A stretch of 64,000 nt of DNA, from the NCBI RefSeq assembly GCF_017355915.2, contig NZ_JAFEUV020000001.1, forward strand, positions 434,001 to 498,000. Reading direction: 5' to 3'. This document shows positions 17,487-24,823 of the stretch, in pieces. Source of the stretch: Telluribacter roseus (GTDB lineage: Bacteria > Bacteroidota > Bacteroidia > Cytophagales > Spirosomataceae). A program made the translations under genes and the position numbers. Each line of letters starts with the position of its first letter. Positions within the stretch are counted from its first letter, which is position 1. The notes below the pieces were generated by a model, which was not told the origin of the DNA, did no database searches, and saw only the letters and a program-made list of their open reading frames with translations.

Positions 17487-18306
17487 TTTACTTTCTTGGA
17501 TGCTGTATAAAGCTGTTTTTCAGCTTGATTTACTATCTTAGGAATATCAAAGCAAATACCAGGTAGAAGAGCATCAAAAATTGTGACGGTCCGCTGTTGC
17601 GGGGCCATGGAAAGACCATTCCCTGTTACTATTGACAAGTGAATAGAGCAATAAAGCATACGATTAGATGTGTCAGGCTGAGCGGACAGGGCCGGAGGGG
17701 CGCCTCCCGGAGGATCGCCTCCCGGAGGATCGCCTCCCGCCTGGCGGTCGAAGCCCTACTCGTCCTCGACCACAGCGGTGGCTGCTCCGCTCGGACTGAC
17801 ATAAAGAAGCAGACTTTTGGATCTAATGCACTGCTCTATGAATATACCGGGCTAGCCCATTAAGCTCCTTATTTGTATGAGTATCATAGCCGTTAATTCC
17901 GAAGGAGAGGTACAATAGATAAAGATTAGACTCTAGCCCAGGCTACTGTACACCTGCTCTAGTGGAGAAACTACTAAAGCTCAAAAGATTAGCAGCATCA
18001 TTTTTTGTTTACTTTTTTGTTGCAAGTCAACTAAAAACGACCCTTAGAATACATATAGAGGGCCGCTCTAACAGGTTTATAGGCCACCAAATTAATCCCA
18101 GATTGAAGAAGTAGAAGCTCAACCTAGCTAGCCTGTAAGACCGTAGGATAAAATTTAGCATTCAGTTCAAGAAATAGCGCTGGCTATCTCTTAACTTGGC
18201 CGCAGATGTGAAGGGCGCGTACCAGCAATTCGGCGATAAGAATACAGCCTCACTCATTTTCTGTAATTTATATTTATTCATAATGTATTTAAATGCGCAG
18301 AAACGC
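17487..18306. other. Long intergenic region, no convincing gene
   Basis: About 820 bp between divergent genes. It contains a palindromic repeat element at 17643-17839 described separately. The remainder (17840-18280) is AT-rich with scattered stops in all frames; I see no gene, tRNA or terminator. The frame of the next gene is open a little upstream (from 18196), but those residues do not resemble a protein N-terminus. Confidence 0.6.
17643..17839. repeat. REP/MITE-like palindromic element with internal 15-bp tandem repeats
   Basis: Inverted arms occur in matching order on both sides: ATAGAGCA (17643) with TGCTCTAT (17832), ATTAGAT (17663) with ATCTAAT (17821), TGTCAG (17671) with CTGACA (17796) and GAGCGGA (17680) with TCCGCTC (17786). 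Between them are about 2.6 copies of a 15-bp unit, cgcctcccggaggat, starting at 17701, then a smaller hairpin with GTCGA and TCGAC arms (about 17747-17770). This is a long imperfect palindrome of about 200 bp, GC-rich inside an AT-rich gap, like a non-autonomous or REP-type element. Confidence 0.7.
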
Positions 18307-19509
18307 ATGATGAAGACTTTGTTAGGATTGGCAATAGCAGGCTGGTTGGTTTTTCCAACAACAACCCGGGCTCAGGACATAAGCCTCACCGATGTTTTGA
18401 ATAAAGTAAATCAAGCTGTCCTACAACTGGACCAATGTCAGTTTACGTTTCACAATAGGATTGCCAAACACGTCGCAGATGATGACTCATCTTATACAGA
18501 GTATACAACAAAATGCTTCTTCAAAAAGACTCCTGGTGACTCAGTAATGAATTATCAGGTAGCTTCGTTTAGAAAAGATGGCTATCATCAGCAGATATAT
18601 GATGGCAATAATCTTTTCACCGTCATTGGCGAAACTCTTGAAGTAACCGGTAAGCAGACTTACTCCGGTAGGATAAAGGAACAGCTTGAGAACTCAGAGC
18701 CTACTTATCTAATCAATACCAATCGAGCTCTTCAAGACTTCAACCTGCCGTCTTCTGCTCAGTACATCCGCAATCTGCTCCTGGATCATTTCTTAGGCGA
18801 AAAATGCTATAAGTTGACTGTTGATTATCCGGGAGATTCACTGAGAACTTCTAAGGTTAGCTATTATATATCTGCCAAATCGTTTCTTCCCATAAGAACG
18901 GTCATCACCCTAACATCAATTGTTGGGAAAGTGAAAGAAACGCAGATTTTTGATCAATCGATCAGGGGTATGAAAAGTGCGCCACTTGAAGTTAACCAGT
19001 TCAGCCGGGAAAAACTATCCAACTACCGCATCGAAAAGAATTACGACCCTTCGGAAGAATACGCCAAAGATGAGTTGTTACCCATCGGTTCGCCTGCCCC
19101 CAATTGGAAGTTGCCCCTGATCAGCGGCGATACACTAGCACTGGCTGATCTTAGAGGCAAAATTGTCATAATGGACTTTTGGTTCAAAGCCTGTGCCCCC
19201 TGCCAGCAGCAAATGATTTCACTGCAGGCATTCCATGAAAAGTTCCCTTCAAATGAGGTTGCTTTTGTTGGCGTCAACACGATAGATGATCCGAAAAAGG
19301 ACCGCCTGGAGATGTTTTTGAAAAACAGACTCATCAGCATGCCCAGCGTTTATAAGGGCAAATCGATACAACCGCTTTATAATGTTCATGGCTCACCTGC
19401 TTTGTTTATCATCGATAAGCAGGGAATGATTGTCTATACAGTTTCCGGCTATTTATCTAAAACAGGAAGCGAAGTTGAACAGATTATCCTGAAACACCTG
19501 AAACAATGA
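18307..19509 (+). CDS. Secreted TlpA-family thioredoxin with N-terminal lipoprotein-carrier-like region
   Basis: A 400-residue exported protein. Signal peptide MMKTLLGLAIAGWLVFPTTTRAQ is followed by about 240 residues whose strand pattern (LDQCQFTFHNRIAKHV, FRKDGYHQQIYDGNNLFTVIGETL, YYISAKSFLPIRTVITL) recalls LolA/DUF2092-like folds. The C-terminal 130 residues are a thioredoxin domain with DFWFKACAPCQQQM (Cys296, Cys299) and cis-proline GSPALFII. It would act as a periplasmic thiol-disulfide oxidoreductase. Start chosen so the signal peptide is N-terminal; in-frame ATGs at 18283 and 18310 are alternatives. It differs in N-terminal region from the TlpA-like lipoprotein at 8811, so the two are not simple duplicates. 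Confidence 0.85.
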   Translation: MMKTLLGLAIAGWLVFPTTTRAQDISLTDVLNKVNQAVLQLDQCQFTFHNRIAKHVADDDSSYTEYTTKCFFKKTPGDSVMNYQVASFRKDGYHQQIYDGNNLFTVIGETLEVTGKQTYSGRIKEQLENSEPTYLINTNRALQDFNLPSSAQYIRNLLLDHFLGEKCYKLTVDYPGDSLRTSKVSYYISAKSFLPIRTVITLTSIVGKVKETQIFDQSIRGMKSAPLEVNQFSREKLSNYRIEKNYDPSEEYAKDELLPIGSPAPNWKLPLISGDTLALADLRGKIVIMDFWFKACAPCQQQMISLQAFHEKFPSNEVAFVGVNTIDDPKKDRLEMFLKNRLISMPSVYKGKSIQPLYNVHGSPALFIIDKQGMIVYTVSGYLSKTGSEVEQIILKHLKQ

Positions 19510-19526
19510 ATCATGTTCAATGAAGT

Positions 19527-19904
19527 GTGTGTCATTTCTTATACTACTTGGGCGGTAGTGGTATACCAGGCCCTGACCCGGAAGGCAACTTCCCTCCCGG
19601 ACATGGCCGGGTGCACGTTCAGGAAGCCCCGGAAGAACTGATTTCCATCCGCATCCTCGAGAATGTGGGCCGCACCCGGACCTTCGAGCGCTGCCGTGTG
19701 GTACCCATTGATACCACCGGCAACAAGTACCAGCACTTCGCCCGTATCATCAACACGGAGAATCAGATGGAAATTGCCAAAATCAGACACTGGTACTATT
19801 ACCTCAGCGGGATCAACCAGCCCCTGGAGCGCATCTACATCCAGTTTGATTTCATAGAAGATAATCAGCGTATTGAAATAAATGCTATTAAAAGAAATGA
19901 ATAG
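19527..19904 (+). CDS. Hypothetical fragment, 125 residues, possibly a gene remnant
   Basis: The only in-frame start is a GTG just after a TGA, with no signal peptide. The first 20 residues (MCHFLYYLGGSGIPGPDPEG) do not look like a domain start, while residues 35-110 look protein-like (ISIRILENVGRTRTFERCRVV, HFARIINTENQMEIAKIRHW). Base composition is more GC-rich than the gene just upstream, and the region ends in AT-rich DNA. I do not recognise a family. It may be the tail of a gene whose 5' part was lost, or a small unknown protein. It begins 17 bp after the thioredoxin gene. Confidence 0.4.
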   Translation: MCHFLYYLGGSGIPGPDPEGNFPPGHGRVHVQEAPEELISIRILENVGRTRTFERCRVVPIDTTGNKYQHFARIINTENQMEIAKIRHWYYYLSGINQPLERIYIQFDFIEDNQRIEINAIKRNE

Positions 19905-20050
19905 GAGGGCAGGAACACTTCACTCAGGCGGAGCAATTAAACACGCCATGCCTACTACTGGTACCGGCGGCGATGCGCCCCTTGTTCCGGGTTGGTAGCG
20001 GGACGAGTTGGTGTGTATGGTATGTAGCTCCTCAAACCTTCACCTCCGTA

Positions 20051-20098
20051 TTTGGTTAAAAAAGTGATTTTATGTTACCATTTTATCATTTAACCAAA
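20051..20098 (+). promoter_or_regulatory. Leader inverted repeat before the MBL hydrolase gene
   Basis: TTTGGTTAAA at 20051-20060 and TTTAACCAAA at 20089-20098 are perfect 10-bp arms; inner bases GTGAT and ATCA extend the pairing imperfectly. The 3' arm ends 9 bp before the ATG at 20108. It could be a protein-binding operator, or an RNA hairpin that controls access to the start codon. Confidence 0.5.
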
Positions 20099-20107
20099 AC
20101 CTTTACC

Positions 20108-20794
20108 ATGAAAATTACCTACTTCGGACACTCCTGCTTCGGGATTGAGACCTCTCATTTCCGATTACTGTTTGATCCGTTCATTACGCCTAACCAGCTG
20201 GCGACAAATATTAATATAGATGATATTGAGGCCGACTATATCCTCATCTCACACGGACACGAAGACCACGTAGCTGATGCGGTGTATATAGCTAAGCGGA
20301 CGGGGGCTACCGTGGTGGCGGCTTTTGAGATAACGCAGTGGCTGGGTAAGCAGGGGGTAGATAAGCTGCACCCCATGAACACGGGCGGGAAGTGGACATT
20401 TGACTTTGGTATGGTGCAGATGGTACCGGCCTTCCACTCGAGCAGCCTGCCCGACGGCAGCTACGGGGGGAGTGCGATTGGGTACGTGATCCAACTGGCC
20501 GGGTATACCTTCTACTTTGCCGGTGATTCCGCTCTGTATTCGGATATGCGGCTTATTGGGGAGCAGTATAAGGTAGACTTTGCTTTTCTGCCCATCGGTA
20601 GCAACTTTACCATGGATATACACGATGCGCTACGGGCTACCAAGCTGCTGGATACAAAGAAGGTATTCGGTATGCATTATGATACATTCCCCTACATCAA
20701 GATAAACAAAGAAGAGGCTGTAAAGCTGGCAGAGGAGAAAAGTGTGGACCTGCACCTGCTGCCGGTCGGAGGTTTCCACCTGATGCAGCAGTAG
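20108..20794 (+). CDS. UPF0173-type metallo-beta-lactamase-fold hydrolase
   Basis: A 228-residue cytoplasmic protein of the metallo-beta-lactamase fold. Metal ligands are visible: HGHEDH at residues 49-54, His113 region in VPAFHSS, Asp in FAGDSALY near 151 and His in GMHYDTFP near 203. Length and motif spacing match the UPF0173 metal-dependent hydrolases, whose physiological substrate is unknown. The ATG at 20108 starts exactly at the conserved MKITYFGHSCF; the frame is open 12 codons further upstream, but those codons lie in the leader inverted repeat. It stands alone and converges on the sulfite-oxidase-like gene across a strong terminator. Confidence 0.9.
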   Translation: MKITYFGHSCFGIETSHFRLLFDPFITPNQLATNINIDDIEADYILISHGHEDHVADAVYIAKRTGATVVAAFEITQWLGKQGVDKLHPMNTGGKWTFDFGMVQMVPAFHSSSLPDGSYGGSAIGYVIQLAGYTFYFAGDSALYSDMRLIGEQYKVDFAFLPIGSNFTMDIHDALRATKLLDTKKVFGMHYDTFPYIKINKEEAVKLAEEKSVDLHLLPVGGFHLMQQ

Positions 20795-20823
20795 GGTAGG
20801 GGGTACTTAAATATACTATACAC

Positions 20824-20863
20824 AAAAGCAGCGAAGGCGGATGAGCCCGCCTTCGCTGCTTTT
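20824..20863. terminator. Bidirectional Rho-independent terminator
   Basis: A perfect 17-bp stem (20824-20840 with 20847-20863) with a 6-nt loop atgagc, flanked by AAAA on the left and TTTT on the right. It lies between two convergent genes, so it can stop transcription from both. Confidence 0.92.
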
Positions 20864-20864
20864 A

Positions 20865-21569
20865 TTACTCATCATCGTCGCTGTACCGATCGTTGCGCCA
20901 GGGGTAGGCGGTGTTGGAGTAGCCGCGCTCTTCCCAGAAGCCCGGTTTATCTTCCTTCAAAAATTGGATGCGCTTGATCCACTTGGAGCCCTTCCAGGCG
21001 TACAGTTGGGGAACAATCATTCGTGCCGGTCCGCCGTGTTCTAAGGAAAGAGGCGCGCCATCAGCCGTATGCACCAGTAGTACATCGGGTTTCAGGGCTT
21101 CTTCGAGGGAGATATTGGTCGTGTAGGTATCGTAGCCGTAGCACATGATATGCGTAGCCGTCTCCTTGGGCTGCACCAGCGCCGCCAGGTCCATAAGCCT
21201 GACACCCACCCAGGGTACATCCATACGTGACCAGGTGGTGACGCAGTGGAAGTCACTGACATCCTCCGTCTGGGGCAGAGCCATGAAGTCTTCCCATTTG
21301 AGTACTACCGGGTTTTCCACCTCGCCATTAATGGTCAGCCGCCAGCGCTCCAGCGAGACGTCGGGGTGGTAGCCAAGGTCCAGCACAGGCCACTTCTGGG
21401 TCTGGTACTGCCCCACGGGCAGCTGGGGCATCCCGTGTCGGTTGGCAGGTCCGGTACCCAGCGGACGGTCGTCGGCCACGGAGGGAGTCAATTTCATCTT
21501 CTCCTCAAACCGGGCCTTCAGCTTCATCCGGGCCTCCACTATTTTATCAAACTTATTATTTGCTTCCAT
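20865..21569 (-). CDS. Sulfite-oxidase-like molybdopterin oxidoreductase
   Basis: A 234-residue protein of the sulfite oxidase/YedY molybdopterin-binding domain. The molybdenum ligand Cys109 is in DFHCVTTWSRMDVPWVGV, and later family segments are visible: YTTNISLEEAL, GGPARMIVPQLYAWKGSKWIKRI and a C-terminal FWEERGYSN. There is no signal peptide, so it appears cytoplasmic, unlike MsrP. It would perform an oxygen-atom or electron transfer on an unknown substrate, needing the molybdenum cofactor. It follows the TPR gene by 30 bp on the same strand, probably as an operon, and ends against a bidirectional terminator. Confidence 0.88.
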   Translation of the reverse strand: MEANNKFDKIVEARMKLKARFEEKMKLTPSVADDRPLGTGPANRHGMPQLPVGQYQTQKWPVLDLGYHPDVSLERWRLTINGEVENPVVLKWEDFMALPQTEDVSDFHCVTTWSRMDVPWVGVRLMDLAALVQPKETATHIMCYGYDTYTTNISLEEALKPDVLLVHTADGAPLSLEHGGPARMIVPQLYAWKGSKWIKRIQFLKEDKPGFWEERGYSNTAYPWRNDRYSDDDE

Positions 21570-21599
21570 ATGCTATGTATTATAAGGATGACCAGCTAC

Positions 21600-22724
21600 C
21601 TACTTATTCAGATAGGCCTTGACTTCTTTGATGATGGACTTGTACTTCGTTATATCCAGGCACTTTTTGTAGTAGCTCCGGGCCTGGGCCTTATTACCCG
21701 CCCGGTCGGCCAGACGAGCCAGACCCGCGTAGGCCATGGCGTGGTACTCACGCGTAAACTGTTCGTCGTAGGGAGTACGCAGAGCCGCCTGGTACTCGCG
21801 TTGTGCCTGGGCCATATCTCCTTCTTTTTTTTCCTCGATCAGGCCCCGAAAAGTATGCCACGCAATCGGATAAAATCCGCCGGTGTAGCGCTTCAGGTAG
21901 TTGACCTCATCGGTGGCCTCGTCGTACCGTCCGGCCAGTAGCAGCGACTCGGCGTGCAGCATTTTGTACACCGGGTTCTGGGGGTACAGGCTATTGAGCT
22001 TACCGCTGTATACCATAGCCCGGTCGGGCCGTGACTCTTGCTCTAGGTAGATACGCGCCAGGTAAAAACAGGCTTCGGCGCGGGTGATCACCCCTACGCG
22101 CGTAGCCGTATCTACCTGCTTCAGGCCCAGCGGTTTGTTGCCGCTCTTAAAGAAAAACATAATCGGCTTGACGATGGGGTGCTCATTAGGATATACCTCT
22201 ATATAGTAGTTGTACATGCCGGTTGTGAGATAAAATTCGGGGTTCTGGTCCGTGAGCTTCATACCCGCCATCAGGGCATTATAGGCGCTTTTGGCTTCCG
22301 TCGCTGCCTTGATGAGCTCATTCTGGTAGTTAAACATCAGCGCGCGGTAGCCATGGGCTGCCATGGTGAAAAACACCGCCTCCGGGTTGGTACTTTCCTT
22401 ACCGTACTGTTTCACTACCGCCGCCAGGCACTGGTCCAGGGTAGTGAGGTACTCCTGTGACCTGGCCTTGTTGGTCTGGATGGGGAGGTACTGCCAGTAC
22501 ATCTGAAAAGCCTTCAGCATATAGCTAACGGGGTGGTTGGGGTACCGGGCCTTTACCTGCTGCCCGATCCGGGTGGCTTCGTCAAACTCGTAATTGTAGA
22601 TATGGTCAATTCCTTCCTGAATCAATTTCATACCGGCCGCATCATTGAGCAGTTGTGCGCGGGCAGGGGTAAGGGTAGTGAGGTAAAGGAGGAAAAATAA
22701 AATGGAGTAGAGCGATTTATTCAT
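21600..22724 (-). CDS. Secreted tetratricopeptide-repeat protein
   Basis: A 374-residue protein with a signal peptide (MNKSLYSILFFLLYLTTLTPARAQ) and helical repeats resembling TPR units, clearest at about 200-330 (ACFYLARIYLEQESRPDRAMVYSGKLNSLYP, MLHAESLLLAGRYDEATDEVNYL, MAYAGLARLADRAGNKAQARSYYKKCL). TPR proteins act as protein-binding scaffolds; location is periplasmic or outer membrane. No enzyme motif is present. It is the first gene of a likely two-gene unit with the sulfite-oxidase-like gene, a pairing whose logic I cannot explain. It diverges from the M16 peptidase. Confidence 0.82.
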   Translation of the reverse strand: MNKSLYSILFFLLYLTTLTPARAQLLNDAAGMKLIQEGIDHIYNYEFDEATRIGQQVKARYPNHPVSYMLKAFQMYWQYLPIQTNKARSQEYLTTLDQCLAAVVKQYGKESTNPEAVFFTMAAHGYRALMFNYQNELIKAATEAKSAYNALMAGMKLTDQNPEFYLTTGMYNYYIEVYPNEHPIVKPIMFFFKSGNKPLGLKQVDTATRVGVITRAEACFYLARIYLEQESRPDRAMVYSGKLNSLYPQNPVYKMLHAESLLLAGRYDEATDEVNYLKRYTGGFYPIAWHTFRGLIEEKKEGDMAQAQREYQAALRTPYDEQFTREYHAMAYAGLARLADRAGNKAQARSYYKKCLDITKYKSIIKEVKAYLNK

Positions 22725-22749
22725 GGCTATGGTTAATGCTGTAGAGGGA

Positions 22750-22781
22750 TTTGGCTGATTACGGCCGGAACATTAGCTTTG
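22750..22781 (+). promoter_or_regulatory. Bacteroidota promoter for the M16 peptidase gene
   Basis: TTTG at 22750-22753 and TAGCTTTG at 22774-22781 match both the -33 box and the -7 box TAnnTTTG, separated by 20 bp. Transcription would start near 22788, giving a leader of about 50 nt. That leader contains a hairpin, ATGGTCTG (22799-22806) with CAGACCAT (22814-22821). Confidence 0.6.
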
Positions 22782-22840
22782 TTGATAACGTTAAAAATAT
22801 GGTCTGCGTTTCTCAGACCATTTATTTCCTACTACTATAC

Positions 22841-24082
22841 ATGATCAGATACGAACATTTTGTCTTGAGTAATGGCTTGCGTGTGTATGTACACGAAGAC
22901 CATTCTACACCGATGGCGGCGGTGAATATACTGTATAATGTGGGCTCCCGGGACGAAGATGAAAAGCGAACCGGCTTTGCGCACCTGTTTGAGCACCTGA
23001 TGTTTGGCGGCTCACAGCACATCCCCAGCTACGACGAACCCGTGCAGAAGGTAGGGGGGGAGAATAATGCCTTTACCTCCCCGGATATAACCAACTACTA
23101 CATCACCCTCCCGGCTGACAACCTCGAGACGGCTCTCTGGCTGGAGTCGGACCGGATGCTGAGTCTTTCCTTTGACCCCAAGGTACTGGAAGTACAGCGC
23201 AAGGTAGTGATAGAGGAGTTTAAGCAGAGGTACCTCAACCAGCCCTACGGCGATATATGGCTGAAGCTGCGTCCGCTCGCCTACAAGGTACATCCCTACC
23301 GCTGGGCTACCATCGGCAAAGATATTACCCATATCGAAGAGGCCGTCATGGAAGATGTGCAGGACTTCTTCTTCCGCTTTTACCGCCCCAACAATGCCAT
23401 CCTGGTAGTGGCCGGTGCCGTACAACCGGAGCAGGTAAAGCAATTGGTGGAGAAATGGTTTGGTCCTATACCAGCCGGTGAGCCCTATGTGCGTCAGTTG
23501 CCCAAGGAGCCCGCCCAGAACGAGCCCCGATTCCTGGAAACATCCGCGCAGGTACCTCTAAACGGCCTTATCAAGGCCTGGCACATGCCCGGACGCTTTG
23601 AGGAAGGTTTTTTTGCGGCCGACCTGCTGAGTGATATCCTGGGCAGAGGTAAATCGTCGCGGCTGTATCGCCACCTGCTAAAAGAAAAACCCTTGTTTAA
23701 CAGCGTGAGCGCCAGTATTACCTCTTCACTGGATCCGGGGCTGTTTCTGGTACGCGGATTCCTCAATCCAGGTGTTTCGCTGGAAGAGGCCGATGCGGCC
23801 GTCAATGAGCTGATCCATGACCTGGTACAGAATGGTGCAACGCCCGATGAGGTAAGTAAGGTAAAAAATCAGTCAGAGGCTACCCTGGCTTTTTCAGAAG
23901 TAGAGCTCCTGAACCGGGCTATGAACCTGGCCTTCGCGGCCAACGCCGGCAACGCTGAATGGGTCAACGAAGATGCCGACAAGATCAGAACGGTAGATGC
24001 CGAGGCCATTCACCAGGCCGCCCGTACGGTACTCCGTCCCGACAATTGCTCGACGCTGTACTACCGGGCCGAGGCTAACTAA
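22841..24082 (+). CDS. M16 family zinc metallopeptidase (processing-protease type)
   Basis: A 413-residue M16 peptidase. The inverted zinc motif HLFEH is at residues 48-52, with the third ligand glutamate at about 125 in KVVIEEFKQR; the C-terminal half (about 200-410) is the M16C domain with GRGKSSRLYRHLLKEK and the final RPDNCSTLYY. The family cleaves short or unfolded peptides inside a closed chamber, often as a heterodimer with an inactive partner; no partner gene is adjacent. The start at 22841 gives MIRYEHFVLSNGLRV, the usual family beginning; there is no signal peptide, so it is probably cytoplasmic. It has its own promoter and terminator. Confidence 0.92.
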   Translation: MIRYEHFVLSNGLRVYVHEDHSTPMAAVNILYNVGSRDEDEKRTGFAHLFEHLMFGGSQHIPSYDEPVQKVGGENNAFTSPDITNYYITLPADNLETALWLESDRMLSLSFDPKVLEVQRKVVIEEFKQRYLNQPYGDIWLKLRPLAYKVHPYRWATIGKDITHIEEAVMEDVQDFFFRFYRPNNAILVVAGAVQPEQVKQLVEKWFGPIPAGEPYVRQLPKEPAQNEPRFLETSAQVPLNGLIKAWHMPGRFEEGFFAADLLSDILGRGKSSRLYRHLLKEKPLFNSVSASITSSLDPGLFLVRGFLNPGVSLEEADAAVNELIHDLVQNGATPDEVSKVKNQSEATLAFSEVELLNRAMNLAFAANAGNAEWVNEDADKIRTVDAEAIHQAARTVLRPDNCSTLYYRAEAN

Positions 24083-24107
24083 AAGCCTACTTCTTTATAG
24101 TATACAT

Positions 24108-24149
24108 CAGCAACTACCGGTACTTCTTAACCGGTAGTTGCTGCTTTTT
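24108..24149 (+). terminator. Rho-independent terminator after the M16 peptidase gene
   Basis: CAGCAACTACCGG at 24108-24120 pairs perfectly with CCGGTAGTTGCTG at 24131-24143 across a 10-nt loop, followed by a T-run. Confidence 0.88.
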
Positions 24150-24296
24150 ATGGCCTACTGCCACACATACTGCCTCCGGCTGTTGTCTTTTCAGTTGGAT
24201 CTTCCCATTTTGCAGAGTAGATTTCCTGGTTGTGCCCTTTCGGGTAAGAGCCGGTTCTACATCTTAGTCCCATTCTTTACCATTTAATTTTACAGT

Positions 24297-24779
24297 ATGA
24301 TTCCTTTCCGCGTAGGGCAAGGCTACGATGTGCACCAGTTTGAAGAAGGCCGTCCTTTCTGGCTGGGAGGTATACTTATTCCGCATACCCACGGTGCCAA
24401 AGGCCACTCCGATGCGGACGTGGTGTGCCATGTACTGTGTGATGCCCTGCTGGGAGCCGCCAATATGCGCAACATCGGGTACCATTTCTCCGACAAAGAT
24501 CCGCAGTGGAAGGGGGTAGATAGTAAACTGTTACTGGCCAAAGTACTGGAGATGATCCGTGACAAGGGCTACGAAGTAGGCAATGTGGATGTAACGGTAG
24601 TACTGCAGCAACCCAAGCTGAACCCGCACATACCGGCTATGAAGGCGTGTCTGGCCGGAGTAATGGGGGTGGACGAAGAGGCCATCTCGATCAAGGCTAC
24701 TACCTCGGAGCACCTGGGATTTGTTGGTAGGGAAGAGGGTATAGCTGCCCATTGTGTAGCTTTGATCTATAAGCTTTAA
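24297..24779 (+). CDS. ispF: 2-C-methyl-D-erythritol 2,4-cyclodiphosphate synthase
   Basis: A 160-residue enzyme of the non-mevalonate (MEP) isoprenoid pathway, cyclising CDP-methylerythritol 2-phosphate and releasing CMP, normally as a homotrimer with zinc. Metal ligands are Asp11 and His13 in GYDVHQF and His45 in HSDADVVCHVLCDALLGA. The substrate-binding C-terminal segment ATTSEHLGFVGREEGIAAHCVALI is intact. The usual GDIG after the metal block reads MRNIG here, a small local variation. It is monocistronic as far as spacing shows, and its presence implies the organism makes isoprenoids by the MEP route. Confidence 0.96.
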   Translation: MIPFRVGQGYDVHQFEEGRPFWLGGILIPHTHGAKGHSDADVVCHVLCDALLGAANMRNIGYHFSDKDPQWKGVDSKLLLAKVLEMIRDKGYEVGNVDVTVVLQQPKLNPHIPAMKACLAGVMGVDEEAISIKATTSEHLGFVGREEGIAAHCVALIYKL

Positions 24780-24823
24780 TTAATGAAATCTTAAACCACC
24801 ATAGCCTTTCCTTTATTATTGAC

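Noticed and set aside
17701-17739. Possible CRISPR repeats
   Set aside because: Units are contiguous 15-mers without spacers; this is a simple tandem repeat.
17639-17863. Small open frame of 74 codons with arginine/serine repeats
   Set aside because: It is a translation of the palindromic element and its 15-bp tandem repeat; no ribosome site or protein-like composition.
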